From positions 34,275,686 through 34,339,685 of the forward strand of contig OY987226.1 in assembly GCA_963920705.1 (NCBI GenBank): a stretch of DNA of 64,000 bases, given 5' to 3'. The DNA is from Odiellus spinosus (Eukaryota > Arthropoda > Arachnida > Opiliones > Phalangiidae). The position numbers and the translations under genes are program-made. This document shows positions 35,177 through 48,386 of this stretch, piece by piece. Each line of letters opens with the position of its first letter. The stretch's first letter is position 1. The notes beneath the pieces are model-generated. The model saw only the letters and a list, made by a program, of their open reading frames with translations. It was not told the origin of the DNA and ran no database searches.

Positions 35177-35505
35177 CAGAAGCCGATGAAACCCTCCTTG
35201 AACTCTAATGTTCGATATAGCGCTCCTCTCTGTATGGTTAAAATTTCCAATTTTACGAGATCGGAGGTGTCCTACTTCATACCCCCCTGTCTACGGAAAA
35301 TTGGAAATTCTCTCTCTCCACATACGACGACGTTTGGTTGACGAACTCCAAGGTTGGTAAAGATATTCGCTGGACGAACTCCCGCTTCGAAAATATCTAC
35401 CGTTAGGAGGCGTACGAATCGCGAATTTTGAAACTAACCCATACAGAGAGGGGTAGACAAGTCCCGGGAGTAATAGACTTCAAAGGAGGGTTTCATCGAC
35501 TTCTG
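35177..35505 (+). mobile_element. MITE family 1, copy 3 (7-bp TSD, one mismatch)
   Basis: 329 bp. It starts CAGAAGCCGATGAAACCC, has lost about ten bases just inside the left repeat (CTTGAACTCTAATG), and ends TTCATCGACTTCTG. Flanks TTTTCAC (35170-35176) and TTTACAC (35506-35512) are a 7-bp duplication with one substitution, suggesting an older insertion. Copy 4 lies about 600 bp away in the opposite orientation. Confidence 0.9.
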
Positions 35506-35512
35506 TTTACAC

Positions 35513-36083
35513 TTGTTGCGGCCGCTTGAGTGTCTCGAATCAGAATCTGACGGTAAGTTTGACTCGTTCTTTGTTGATAGTATTATGCTACGGGTCGTTG
35601 TTTACTTTGATGAAATAATGGGAGTGACTTTTGATGATATAAGTTAAACTTGGTTTTCACCACCTTGTTCGCGGTATAATTTTCTATACCCGCAATATTA
35701 CGAAACTCAAGTTTCGAAGTTCATTTACGTGTTAGATTTAAGTATATTTGTATCGTAAACATTCGTTTACTTGTATAATAACTTGGGTCGTGAAATACGA
35801 GTCGTAACTATTTCTTTACTAATTCAGTCGCTAACGAAAGTATTAAAATTTATGGTTAAGGGAGGAGTTCTTATCAAACAACTCTAATATTTTCCCGATT
35901 AATACGTATGTTCGTATAGACAAACTAAGCATTTTTTATCTCTCCTTCCATGCGCGCGACTCGCGAAGCTATCTAACGGTGAATTACTAAGTTTATCCGA
36001 AAACGCCTCCAAAACTCGGTAAGCTATGTCATCAGAAATGTTTTTAAAGGGGTGCTTTCGTAATATTATTCGAAAGTCTATAG
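35513..36083. other. Spacer between two inverted MITE copies
   Basis: About 570 bp of unrelated sequence, with nothing else supportable. Confidence 0.4.
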
Positions 36084-36090
36084 ATTGTAG

Positions 36091-36426
36091 CAGAAGCCGA
36101 TGAAACCCTCCTTTGAAGTCTATTACTCCCGGGTCTTGTCTACTCCTCTCTGTATGGGTTTTCTCAAAAGGCGCGATTCATACGCCTCCTAACGGTAGAT
36201 GTTTTCGGAGCGGGAGCTCGTCGAGCGAATATCTCTAGCAGCCTTGGAGTTCGTCCAAAAAACGTCGTCGTATGTGGAGAGAGAGAATTTCCAATTTTCC
36301 GTAGACAGGGGGGATGAAGTAGGACCCCTCCGATCTCGTAAAATTAGGAATTTTACCCATACAGAGAGGAGCGCTATATGGAACATTGGAGTAGTAGACT
36401 TCAGAGGAGGGTTTCATCGGCTTCTG
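36091..36426 (-). mobile_element. MITE family 1, copy 4 (7-bp TSD)
   Basis: 336 bp, inverted relative to copies 1-3. The ends are CAGAAGCCGATGAAACCC and its inverse, and the duplication ATTGTAG is exact (36084-36090, 36427-36433). The frames at 36189-36386, 36199-36513 and 36235-36456 all lie in or across it and resemble frames in the other copies only because the element DNA is shared. Confidence 0.93.
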
Positions 36427-36433
36427 ATTGTAG

Positions 36434-38274
36434 TTTATTTCGGATTTTGGTCTCAAAATTCCTTTACGATAATTGGCTGCTTAAAAATCTTAGTTTCATT
36501 CATTTTTATTTAATTTAATTTCCCTTCATTTTATTTAATCACATTTAATCGAATTTAATCCTTTAATTGAATTGTCTTTTTATTTTATATATTTTTAATT
36601 TTACAGTTTAACACCTTCCCAGAGTATTCTTATAATAACATCGTATGACTTCGCGTAAATAGAGCTAAAATTCAAATAAGCGTGTTTTTTACGGTGGTTT
36701 AGTGCTGGGAATCGGATAACCATTATGTTCCGTAATTATTTCTATTTTTTCAGATATTTTGTTTGTGAATAATGAACGCAATTCGTAAATAGAATTATCC
36801 GAAAATAAACATTCGAAGCTTTATCTATTAACGAGTTACTCGAATTCAAACGTATAACGATGGATAAGAATTCGTGGAAAATAAAATAAATATATTTCAA
36901 ATTTACGTAAAATGCGAAGAAAATAAAACGATAGCTTTTAGGTTGAAATATTATTTATTATTATTGAAGGAAATAGATTTTTAAAATTATCTGAAAGTAT
37001 AATTAGGATAATATTCTAAGACAAAGCTTTTTTCGAATAAAAAGAGATACGGGTATTATTTGTTATTTTATCTTTGGATAAGTCAACTGGATTGATAAAT
37101 AGTATAGTAGGTCTATCCATTTCATGAAAGTTTTACGAGCTCTAGTCTGGTTCGATATTGTCAACAAAAACAAGCTGGTAAACGTATATAACGATGGAAA
37201 TATTACGCGCTTCAGTTTTTTAATTACTCGTCATAGTTATATCTGAAAAGAGAAATATTACGACTCGACTACGCGGACATGAGTATAAATTAAAAATAGG
37301 TTTTCAACGGTATTTATTTAATAAAATAATTCTTCGACTATAGCTTCGGCTTCTTTAGGCCACCATCAGGATATCAACACGCAAAATCCTGGATAATGGC
37401 CCAAAGAATTAAGCCGAAACTATCGTCTGAGAATCATCTTATTTTACCGAGTGAAATAAATGCCGTTGTAAACCAATTTATAATTTATTACAGGCATACT
37501 AATGAGCAAAAACTAAAATGTTTTCGTGTCCAAGAGGTGAAAGTTTATTTAATAAAACTCGACTACCGGTTGGCGTGGTAAAGTATCGCCTAAAAATTGA
37601 CCTAAAAATTGTGAAAAATTCAAATGGTCGTAAAAGAGGCAAAGATTTAAAAATAAATTCAGCAAAAACTGTCGCGTTTAAAAGTGACTTTGGCATTGAA
37701 GAAATCGATTATAAAAGCTTATTGTAAAAGACTATTCTTCGTCCTTTAGCCGCTACGCAGTTTGTTAAAAAACGGCGTTCTAATTTCTTGGACGGTACGG
37801 CGAAATTGTCATATCGCGTGCTTCTTGGAAATCACGCTAGTCTCTTGGCGGCCGCAAAACGAACAGATAAGAACAACAAACGTTTCCCTTTGGCCAACCC
37901 TTATTCTATAATTTCCCCCTTAACCACGCCGCGTTCCTACTACCTTTAAGGAGTACCCCTTGGAAGAAAAAAATCAATCTTTTTACAAGGGGTACCCCTT
38001 ATCGACAACTGTTGCTTTGAAATTCTTACCCCTAAACAGCAGCCACGTTTCTTTCCTCCTTTGAATCGAAAGTGTACGGTACGTGAAGTGAGACAACACG
38101 TGGACGAGTAATCGCTTCTTATTCGTCAACTACAACTTTTATATAAAACACGGACAATTTAATCTATGCAGACGCGAACCTAGCTCCAAAGCCAAATTAC
38201 TCTCGCTTGCCATTTTTAGTTGTACGCAAAAAACAATTTTTAGTTAAGGCTAGTTTTCACCAAAGGTTTTTCGT
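36434..38274. other. Unannotated AT-rich stretch
   Basis: Frames at 37396-37581, 37499-37696 and 37518-37727 overlap one another on both strands without a recognisable protein. No repeat element was found. Confidence 0.35.
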
Positions 38275-38402
38275 ACCAAAAAATAAAGCGATTTATTCGA
38301 ACAATGCGATTTATTCGAATAAAGCGACTTTCGCGAACAAAGCGACTTTCGCGAACAAAGCGAATTCGAATAATTTGATTAGTTCGAATAATTCGATTTA
38401 TT
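38275..38402. repeat. Short tandem repeat, 18-21-bp units
   Basis: Units such as AAAGCGACTTTCGCGAAC (twice exactly) and GCGATTTATTCGAA (twice) form a small array. The frame at 38207-38404 shows a matching NKATFA repeat and is repeat-driven. Confidence 0.7.
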
Positions 38403-38941
38403 AAATTGAACGTAATTCTTCAATTAATAAAATTAAAATTTTCTTCTCACGATATTGCATTTCAATTTATTCGAGGCGTTTGATTTATATTGGTAATCAA
38501 AATTGATCTTAATAGAGGAGAGCTATTCAATAACGAACGATATAAAAAAATCTGGGAAATATTTTTGTATCCTCTCTAGAAGTTTGCAATAAATGGCGCG
38601 TTTCTTATCTCGGAACCCGTGACCCTTTTAACTTGGAACGCCGCTCCCGCCAACGCTTCGTGTTAATAATAAATAAAAAAAAATAAAGCGAAAAGTAGGG
38701 CGTGAAGGTTTCCGATGATCATTTGGAAGTTGGGGGGGCGAACTAGGAACCGGGAGTAAGATAGAGTTGATGAGACCAAAGCCGAACCAAGATGAATTCT
38801 AGCGTTAAAGAGGTTGCGCGGTGGCCTAAGTTATCTCACCTCCCCTCCCGAGATTGAGTTCGTCAACAAACGCCGAAAATAACCCACCGCCGAATCAATT
38901 CTATTAATTACATCTCGCTTCATTGAAAACTAACGTCATTG
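38403..38941. other. Unannotated stretch
   Basis: No gene, RNA or repeat seen. Confidence 0.3.
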
Positions 38942-39029
38942 CCTTTTCTATTCCCTATTCGAATTAAAGGGAGAATGCAACGCAGCCTTCTCTATTCCCT
39001 ATCCGAATTAAAGGGAGAATGCGACGCAA
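38942..39029. repeat. Tandem duplication, 2 x 44 bp
   Basis: Two adjacent 44-bp copies contain TATTCCCTATTCGAATTAAA then GGGAGAATGC, differing at a few positions (TTCG or TCCG; CAACG or CGACG). This is a simple tandem duplication. Confidence 0.88.
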
Positions 39030-40759
39030 CAACCGCTGATGTTTTTACAAACAAGTATTGAAATTTTAAATACCACTTGGTTTTATCTATATAATGTAGA
39101 AGTCAGTTCTGGCTTGAACTATTTTCAAGAATAATTCGACTATATTTATCGTCATTGAATAATTGAAAGCAATATATTTTGCCAAGAATCCCTTTTGATT
39201 AGCGAATATCGAGTTAAGATAAGACGGATGGATATAATATTAGTCGCTTGGTTACCCTTTTTCTTATCTTAACTTGGAAACGATTTATTTCCACGGAGGA
39301 AAACGCGAATATAATTTCGTAATTGGGGATATTTCTCTACGACCCTTTTGGATTCGAAATAGGGTTGACACGAAGATCTATTCCTTCGATAGTGGAAAGA
39401 TAGCGCTATATATGAAACGAATTTCGAAAACGCCAGATCTCTTCATTTCAATGGAAAAGGAAAGGTCCGTCCGGTTACGGATAATAATATTTTATCTTAG
39501 CTGACAAATTAAGCTTTGGACTATTTAAAGTCGCGATTACCTTAATTATATAAGAGTTGATATACGATTTAAATGACCAAACGAATGCATACGATAAAAC
39601 ACGCCATATTGATATTACGAGGTAATTATCAATAATTAAAGGGATACTAAAGCCGAACAAATATTTCATTTTTATTTATTCTACAACGCTTTTTAGTGTA
39701 TAAAGTTCCATAATGAATAGTCATCATGAATCGTGCGAAGTAAAATAACAAATATTTTAGCGTGTTTAGCAACAACAAACTCCTCGGGGTCAATCGCAGA
39801 CCTTTGGTTTTGAAAAATAAATTATCTTGCTTCAGTCTCACTTCAAGAACTAATGACTCGTGGGTTTGTGTCTTATTAAGAGAATAAAAATATTTCGTGT
39901 TTCAGGAAAAAATAATAGATGGAGCTGAAATTAGTCTTAAACTGTTTTCTCCCGATACAAGACCTAAAAGATGGGGAGCTTAAATTTTCTAGCGGCGGCG
40001 ACATCTCTAGCCTTTCACGTAAAACGCTCAAACTAAGCTTTTAATCTAATTCAAGGTGACCACAAGAAAAAAAATTACTGCTAAAATCAAAGAACGTTTT
40101 TTTGGAGTGAAAACCGCCTTATTACTCATTCTAAACCTAACCTCAGTGAAACGGATGACATTTAATTTCCCAAAATATTTTCACTTTATTTTTGTAGTTT
40201 TCATCGCCATCTATATAAAAAACACGCAAATACGAAAGAAAGCTTGAAAAATATAGGAAAATGGTTGAAATTTTAGCAACATATTGAAAATATAGGAACT
40301 GTGGTCACCCTGCCCTTATTTTTGATAAAAACTCGTTGAAAACTTCATTCGCGTCGTTGCAAATTAAAGTTTAAACGATTATAATTGTACCAGAGGTTTT
40401 TCAGTTACAAATATATTCAAAGTTTCACCACTTTAGTATTTAACTTATATTCGAACCTTGATCAATTTGAAACAAATTATTCGATTGAAGATTCAACAAA
40501 ATCGTTTTGAAGAAAATCAGCCTAAATGTGGACTTCTCTCTTGACAAGGGTGTCCGTGTGTTGGAACACTTGTACAGGCGTTCCCTCGCAAATACAGCAA
40601 AACCATAGATCCTTGGGCTACGTTTCACCCCAAGGCGTTCCCATTAACGCAACCTCCCCATCCACGACGTAAAATCCAAATTTCGGATATTTTTTATATT
40701 TAATAACAATTAAATTTTAAATAAATTTTATTCATAAATACAAGGAATAAAATTGAAGA
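39030..40759. other. Unannotated AT-rich stretch
   Basis: No gene recognised. Short frames at 39274-39504, 39647-39841, 40056-40247 and 40440-40628 show no domain. Confidence 0.35.
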
Positions 40760-41512
40760 TTTAATTTTTTTTATAGTCAAATTTAAGATAATTATTATAT
40801 TTTATATTTTATAATTAAATTGAAGATTATTATTATATTTTATATTTTATAATTAAATTGAAGATTATTATTATATTTTATATTTTATAATTAAATTGAA
40901 GATTATTTTATTTTATATTTTATAATTAAATTTAAGATAATTATTATATTTTATATTTTATAATTAAATTTAAGATAATTATTATATTTTATATTTTATA
41001 ATTAAATTTAAGATAATTATTATATTTTATATTTTATAATTAAATTTAAGATAATTATTATATTTTATATTTTATAATTAAATTTAAGATAATTATTATA
41101 TTTTATATTTTATAATTAAATTTAAGATAATTATTATATTTTATATTTTACAATTAAATTTAAGATAATTATTATATTTTATAATTTATAATTAAATTTA
41201 AAATAATTATTATAAATTGTAATTAAATTTAAGATAATTATTATATTTTATAATTAAATTTAAGATAATTATTATATTTTATAATTAAATTTAAGATAAT
41301 TATTATATTTTATAATTAAATTTAAGATAATTATTATATTTTATAATTAAATTTAAGATAATTATTATATTTTATAATTAAATTTAAGATAATTATTATA
41401 TTTTATAATTAAATTTAAGATAATTATTATATTTTATAATTAAATTTAAGATAATATTTTATAGTCAAATTTAAGATAATTAATTCTATATTTTATAATT
41501 AAATTTAAGATC
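40760..41512. repeat. Two-phase AT minisatellite, 38-bp then 31-bp units
   Basis: The first part (to about 41190) has 38-bp units of TTAAGATAATTATTATATTT plus TATATTTTATAATTAAAT. The second part (about 41222-41460) has 31-bp units identical except for loss of a 7-bp TATATTT segment. Each block is nearly uniform, so the shortened unit arose once and was then amplified. The array is almost wholly A and T and may be a nuclear-matrix or DNA-unwinding type sequence, but no function is shown. Confidence 0.95.
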
Positions 41513-43857
41513 TTTTTAATTAAAATAACTTAGTTTTATCTCGTCTGTTAATAAAGTTAAAACATTTTGAAATAAACACGGCGGTCGCTTTGTCAGATTT
41601 CAAAGCAGATATTTATAATTTGCATAAATTCTAGAAGTTGCTCGCTATAGATACTAAAAATCGATATTTTCAATTTGTGTACGGTACATTTAATTACGAA
41701 ACTAGCATTCGAGATAAATGAAAAACTTTCTTAATCTTGCCAGAGATTCGCTTCCCTCCCTACCTCTTCCCTTTCCTCCCTGGGAGCGCAACTTCTAGCA
41801 AAATATAATTAGAAAAACAAAGGAGAGAGAGAGAGACGTCAAAATACCAAAAAGAAGAAAATCACGACGATAAAACAAAATAAGACGAGCTTCGAAGCAA
41901 AACTACGTAACGCTTGATACGGGTGAAGACGGAAAGATACTTGACTATTACTTTAAAATTATGTCGACGAATAAATCATTGGGTAAAAGAGAACTTGCCT
42001 CGCTAGAAGGCTCATGATTACGAAACAAGATAAACCAGACAGTTCAAATTACGAGTGAGAACCTCAAAGATAAAATATAGATATTCCATTTTTTCCACAA
42101 GATGTGGGCGACATTTTATACCTTGTTAAATTTTCTTACATCTGAATTACGTGGATTCGAGTCTAAAGGAAAGTTGAAATAGATGACGCGAGGTAAGATG
42201 TTGGGAACTTCCGCTTTACCACGTTACTAGACGTCGTAAGCCTCGATCGTGCCCCATCTGGGCTGAGTCTATGATCTACAGAACAGACAGGGGGAAACAC
42301 GCTGAAGGAGGGGCTTTTGGCTGAACCACGCCCATTTCCCACCTAAACGTCACTACTATACTGTCGAAAAATAAATTCCGTAGGTATGAAAGGTCAACGA
42401 AGAAGACTGAAAACCAGGCTCTGTTTATTGAGGCTTTAAAAATCCAAGTACCTCGATAGAAGGAAATGTTAAAATATGGAAAAAAGAGATTCGCTTCCCC
42501 TCCATCTCTCGATCCGCCTTTAGTTCTTTCCCCCCCGTTGTGTTCTTATCAGGGCGTTCATTTAATGCCCTACCAGTCCTCCGCCATCAGTTATAAGGTG
42601 GGTGGAGCGTGGGTGGAGTGTTTGGTGAGCTTAACCGCACCAAGCGGCGGCAGCCGCAGCCATCCCGTACAGTTTTAATTGAGTTTCATTAACGCATTTT
42701 TTTAGCCTTCGACCCTCTTTCTCTCTTCCACCGCGCCAGTAGAGAGAAACCTTACTCGCTATCTTTTCTTGGAGCCAAGCGAATTAAAGGCCGGAGTCTG
42801 TCCAGGAAGTGATAAGGAATAGATACTAAGGCGCAAATAAACCAAGCTTCAAATCAGGGTTGCCACAAAACTTACAAATTCAGTATGAATGTATTTCTAT
42901 CATGTATTCTAATTAAAGAAAATTCAATGTTAATATATTAATACCATATATTAAAAATGTAAGACCTTTGTATTGAAGCGTTTTGGAAAGAAGAATGTAG
43001 ATAGACACGTTCGAATTAAGGAAGGTCCCAGGGCGCCTCATTTTTTAACCTTCCGCCTGAGTGATCGATAACCCACTTTGCTGGTCTTAATCCGCCCCTG
43101 CCTTTACCACGTTTCCCTGAACCTATTTTCTCAAGCTTTAAAATTCCAGGTAAAGTCTAATTTCAAAGATAAATGAATTGCAAGCGTGAAAATACTTTGT
43201 AATAATTTGAATTCTATGTCGAAAAATGAAATTTCCGTTTTCAACGCTAAGAAAATTATCACAAAAGTTACTTTTGATTTTGACTAATGATAATAGAATA
43301 TATTATTCTAGATCATGAGCAACAAGCTCTAATATATGAATTTATACAGTTTTATCAAATAATCGAAAATACCAACAAAAAGTATAAGAATAATTATAAT
43401 CATAGCCAAGGCCTAGTGCCAAAACCTATACATTTGGTAATAATTAACAAACCTCGGTATATAGAGATGTTCACTGTTCACTAACGTAGTATTAACTTTG
43501 CCTTGGACGACTTTCACTGACTTCTAAGTTCCCACTGGCCACAGTGTTAGACATAATCAATTGGAAAAATTCTGAAATTGTAAAGTTGTTTGTTGATGAA
43601 ACAAGTTCTACCAAAATTTACCTCCCCGAATACGACGTGATCTAACCTAACCTTGCCTTACGTAAACTATTTAAATTGATGCGTGAATAATAACGAGTAA
43701 TATACGTAAAATAATTCTTAATCCAAAACAAAAATTAACTAGAGAAAAAAAAGGAAAAATAAAATCGGATATAACCAAAATAAATATTCCAGCCCGAAAT
43801 TCAGTATTAAAACGTAACAAAATCTGAATTTAAACAAAGTCTATACAAGCAAATCGA
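41513..43857. other. Unannotated stretch
   Basis: No gene, tRNA or inverted-repeat element recognised. The short frames at 42466-42678 and 43287-43484 show no domain. Confidence 0.35.
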
Positions 43858-44010
43858 CACTCTCACATTCGCTGTACACCCGAGTTCACTGACTTGCGAG
43901 TTCAGCTTTGACATTGCATTGAATTCGTACTCTTTTGAACTCAAGAGTTCAGCTTTGAGAGCGCAGAGCTCAAACATTTTGTACACCCGAGTTCGCGACT
44001 GTCTGCCCCC
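43858..44010 (+). repeat. Dispersed GAGTTCAGCTTTGA repeat, copy 1
   Basis: GTACACCCGAGTTC occurs twice (about 43878 and 43981) and GAGTTCAGCTTTGA twice in between. The same phrases occur inverted at 47750-47842. No terminal repeat or target duplication was resolved. Confidence 0.55.
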
Positions 44011-46484
44011 TCGAAGCCAATATATGTAAAGGTTTTATATATCTTTTAAGATCATCTTAACTGAAACTGTCACCATTTTTTTCGATGGCCTACCTATGAG
44101 TAATATTTTTTTCATACATTAATAAGCTGGGTTGATAGTTTTTTTTAAGAACCATTAATATTAAATGATAGAAATGTTGACCACTTCAAGACGTAATTTG
44201 ATTCTGATTCGTAATTAACAAAAAGGTTCAAATGAAAGACAGAAATTTCTGGATTAAATACAATTCTCTGTGTGTAAAAAACTGAAGGCGACCTTATCCC
44301 AGGTAACCCCGGATTAAGTCTCAATATGAAGCAGTTTAACGCAAAGGCTACGAAACGAATCTAAATGATAATGAGGCGCTGCTACTTTTGTCGTCTGCTA
44401 TGATGTTGAGCCATGATTTTAAACTCAACACCTCATGTTTTCTACAACGACCGACAGGACGGCGCGGCGATAGTTTTGAGTCGCCAATATCCGCTTTAAT
44501 GCTATTAAATCAATTCGGTCATACTCTACCATGGAATTCTCTTCCCCGCACTAGATTCATATACCGAAATGACTTTAGTTAAAGATGACGTCATTTATAA
44601 CACATTTTTTTTATCTATTCGGTCTACTTCCGTTGATTCTAGCTAGGATGACGTCATACAAAACGCGCGATTGTTCACTATTCTTAAGCTTGTGTTTATA
44701 CAATTCCTATACCTTCATATGGCAGGTACGCAACTTCGCGTTAATTCGCATTTCCTTCGTGTACAAAATATTAGTCAAGCCATCGAACAAACTCGAATAA
44801 AGTGATGAAACGAATGTAGTTTAAAATTACTACCGCGTTAAAACCCTCCGTATCATTGACTTTATCTTCATTCGGTTTATTCGAACGAACCGGTTATAGT
44901 TTTAGGATACTTGTATTATTAGCAAAACAAAGTTCTTTATCAGGCAACGCGCGGAACTTATGAGAGCGAGGAGAGAGAAAGAGAGAGACTCCGACCTTAA
45001 TGAGATCTCAGATAATTCCTCGCTATATCGCGTCTCAATCTTAGAAAGAGCTAAGTTTTCCTCGATAAAAATCGGTTTTTCAATCGAGATTAAAGGTCAT
45101 TCTTAACTCGTAGGTCGCTATATTTCCTCGCCATCTTTTTCTCCCCGCCGGGCCGAGGTTTTCTCTTCTTTCTCTTCTAGGAGCTTGATTTTTCTAGCTC
45201 AAAAATATAGCTATCTTTACCCTTATATAGCTTCGAAGCCTCTGTTTTCATAAAGGATGAAAATATACTAGGCTATTTTTATTTTTGCCTCCAGAGAAAC
45301 CAATCGTCTTAGTGGCCTTTCGTTGTAAGTCGCAATTTTTGGATAATAAATATTCGTCGCGTGACAAACGATTCAAACAAAAACTAAGAACTTTGAAATG
45401 GAAGTTCGTGAAACATTAAATTAGTAAGCCGTAAAGTTTATCCTATTGGCTGATTTATTTCTGACGTATTCGAAAAGTACGTACAAAAATAATGGTCAAA
45501 ATATAATCTTAGCAGAGAGTAAATCGAACTTTAAATCTTTACGGATCTTCTCACGTAAGAACTAGTTCGATGGTGCCAACTATGGGAGTGCTGTTGTTCT
45601 TTAGATATTTTTTTCCTTAACAGAATTGCGAGTCAAAAGACTAGCCTCTCCTAATCTTAGCCCCGCCTACTTTAGTTCACAATCCAATACCCAGAGAGAG
45701 CTATTGCAAAGTGCTCTTCTTGGTTATGGTATTTACAATTTACAATTGTTATAATTTCTTCGTGATCGGTTCCTTTTTGGAGCGTTACGTCATGGTTGAG
45801 TCCCGTGTTGATGATTCTTTTAACGCGTGACTTTTACGCAGACGCGAATAACGCGACGCTCCAAAACGGTCTAATGTGTACAGCGGCAAAAACGAAAGGC
45901 TTAAAAAAACCTAGTTACTATCCGCTACGTTTAATTGCCTCTAAGAGTCGTAACACTAAGGAGGGATACGTAAGGAAAGGGTAAAGGAGAGATCCGTAGG
46001 TTTTGGAGACGGGGGTGGAGGCGGCTAACGTTGTAATTATTGAAGGTGATTACCAAGCGGGATTAATTAATCATATACCCTATTTAAGGAACTTTTTCGT
46101 CGAAAGGGGGCGCGCTACCCTTTCCTTACCCATACACTCTCGGGAGAAAGGCCACGAAGAACGTAATTTCATCCCTTATACCTCTACCCCTCTTAGCCCA
46201 CAGATAGTGTATCTCGTCTCTTTCGACGCATTCTATATGTCGTCTAGATGTATACGCGTATATGTAGTTTCCTAATCATAGACATTAAGGCCGGCCGTTC
46301 AACAGATATCGGAAGCATCCACGAAAAGGAAACGAATGAAGCAATGTTAAAGGAACTACCGAAAACGGATAACGTTAATCATCACTTAAAAAGTCCACGT
46401 GTAACCTAATCGTTTACCGACTTCAATTTTCAATTATTTTACGTCATATATTTGACTTTTATTAAATCATGGTTCATACAAAAC
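44011..46484. other. Unannotated stretch with paired TGACGTCA sites
   Basis: Two perfect ATGACGTCAT palindromes lie 63 bp apart at about 44585-44594 and 44648-44657. Short frames at 44388-44582, 44585-44800, 45796-45984 and 46003-46275 show no recognisable domain; the last starts at TTG. Confidence 0.35.
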
Positions 46485-46706
46485 CGATTCCCCTGAAATC
46501 TCCAGGTTTTTTCCAAAACTATTTGCCTGAAATCTCCAGGTTTTTTTTAAGAAATATTTGCCTGAAATTTCCAGGTTTTCCATAAAATATTTGCCTGAAA
46601 TTTCCAGGTTTTCCATAAATATTTGCCTGAAATTTTCAGGTTTTCCACAAATATTTAAAATTTCCATGTTTTTCCTCAAACATTTCCCTGAAATTTGCAG
46701 GTCCAA
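46485..46706. repeat. Minisatellite, ~32-bp unit
   Basis: About six or seven units read CCTGAAATTTCCAGGTTTTC then CATAAATATTTG. Each contains the near-palindrome CCTGAAATTTCCAGG. Single or decayed units of the same type occur near 170-235 and 1395-1535. Opposing frames at 46467-46712 (minus) and 46558-46788 (plus) are repeat-driven. Confidence 0.88.
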
Positions 46707-47749
46707 GACCACGGAATATATTAATAAAGATATTTTTGAAATGGCATTGCGTGAAACGAAAGAGATCAGCGTTAGAATTCCAACGTGATTTAGAATTATG
46801 TTGGCTCAAACTCTATTTTAAAGCAATATTTCATTGGCATCCGCAGCAGCTCATTATCTCAAGAATTTTTCGGGTTTAATAATTCTTCTAAACTGATTTG
46901 GGCTTAGTGAGGCTAGTTCGACACTTATATAATTAACACAAATTAATTAAAATAACGGCGAAATCTTTGGTGGGTTTTTAAGCATATACGTAACTAAAGT
47001 CTTATATCCCTTTAGGACTTAACATTTTAGTTTTTGCTTCGTAAAATGGTTAGGATTACCAGGTTTACGTTTTCGCATTTTGCTGAAAAAAACTGCTTTG
47101 TGGAAAGTAGCCATTAAATAGAATAAGCAAACTTATATGAGACATTCGAAGAGTTTACATTTCACTAAAGACTTTAAATTGATTTTAAGCCATTTTTGGA
47201 AAGGATAAGTTGCAAATTGTTAGTGTCAACTAAAGTTATAATATCAAAAAAAAAATATATATTGGAATAAACAATTCATTTACATATTCAAAACTAAGAA
47301 ACACCGCAATTATGTATTGGATTTTAACTTCTCGTATCAAAGCCAGAAGAGTGGCTAAAATACACACATAGGACATGGATTAGTAAATCATGCTTCTTTA
47401 GGGGCACTATTAATTAATCCAAGTATATAGGGTAGAGGAGAAAAGTGTCATGTCAAAAGGGATTGACATTTAATTCTACAAATTATAAGCTTTTTGTCAG
47501 ATTTCTTTTACCATAAAAAAGGGGGAAAGCCCGCTTAATACACCAAAGAATCTCTAAAAGCTAAGCTAATATCGAGAAACTCACTATATCAATCATTATG
47601 TATTCTTAAACATCGCGAGATAGACTCTCGTCTCTGATTGGTCGAAAATACATTGCGTTAAAAAATGAGCCCTTTGTTTATTAATTCTAAAAAGTTTAAA
47701 ATATTGTTTTCTACTAGAAATAATAGAGGGGGTTGAAACTCGCGAACTC
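46707..47749. other. Unannotated AT-rich stretch
   Basis: Nothing supportable. Confidence 0.35.
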
Positions 47750-47842
47750 AGTTGTACAAACTTTTTGAACTCTTTGCACTATCAAAGCTGAACTCCGTGA
47801 ACTCTGGTGTGCAGCGAATTCAAGAGTGTCTGACCGCTAGGA
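47750..47842 (-). repeat. Dispersed GAGTTCAGCTTTGA repeat, copy 2
   Basis: This is the reverse-orientation relative of 43858-44010. On the minus strand it reads GACACTCTTGAATTCGCTG, GAGTTCACGGAGTTCAGC and GTACAACTGAGTTCGCGA in the same order, but is shorter by about 50 bp. Confidence 0.55.
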
Positions 47843-48386
47843 AATAATTGATCAAAAATGACTTAAAAGCGTAGACAAATTAAAAACCCTAATTAAATTT
47901 TCAGTTAATATTTTTCCTTTAAACATAAATTAAAATGTCTCTTCGTTAAGGTCTTGGAAACATTACGACAAAAGGCGTTTTAGGTTGCTTATGGTCTTTA
48001 AAAGCTTTTAGTTTCCTTCGGATCCTCCTGCTGGATGAGAAAAAATTCCGATAATACACGATCAACGGTTTCAAGAAAAAAAAAAAAAAAATAAACTAAA
48101 AAGATAAAGGAACTGATGGCAGACGTAAAAAATGATGCCTAAAGGGTTTATTGCACCGTGGAGCGTGAAACGATGACCGGGAGAGTCAGAGACGAGATTC
48201 AAGTCGAGCCGGAAGATCGATAATACACAGAGCTGAAATACACAGAGAGTCACTCATATTTTTTCTATAAGTGAAGATGAAATAGAAAATATTTTGTATA
48301 CTAATACTATGGCGCCAAAAAGGAATAAGCAAATTTCTGAAGTTTAGATTGTTAACTAGTAGTAAAATGTCGCACTTTTCGTTATA
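47843..48386. other. Unannotated stretch
   Basis: An A16 run lies at 48076-48091. No gene is recognised. Confidence 0.3.

Noticed and set aside
20309-36513. Similar predicted peptides in several places, resembling a gene family
   Set aside because: All lie in the four MITE copies; the similarity is at the DNA level and the frames are broken differently in each copy.
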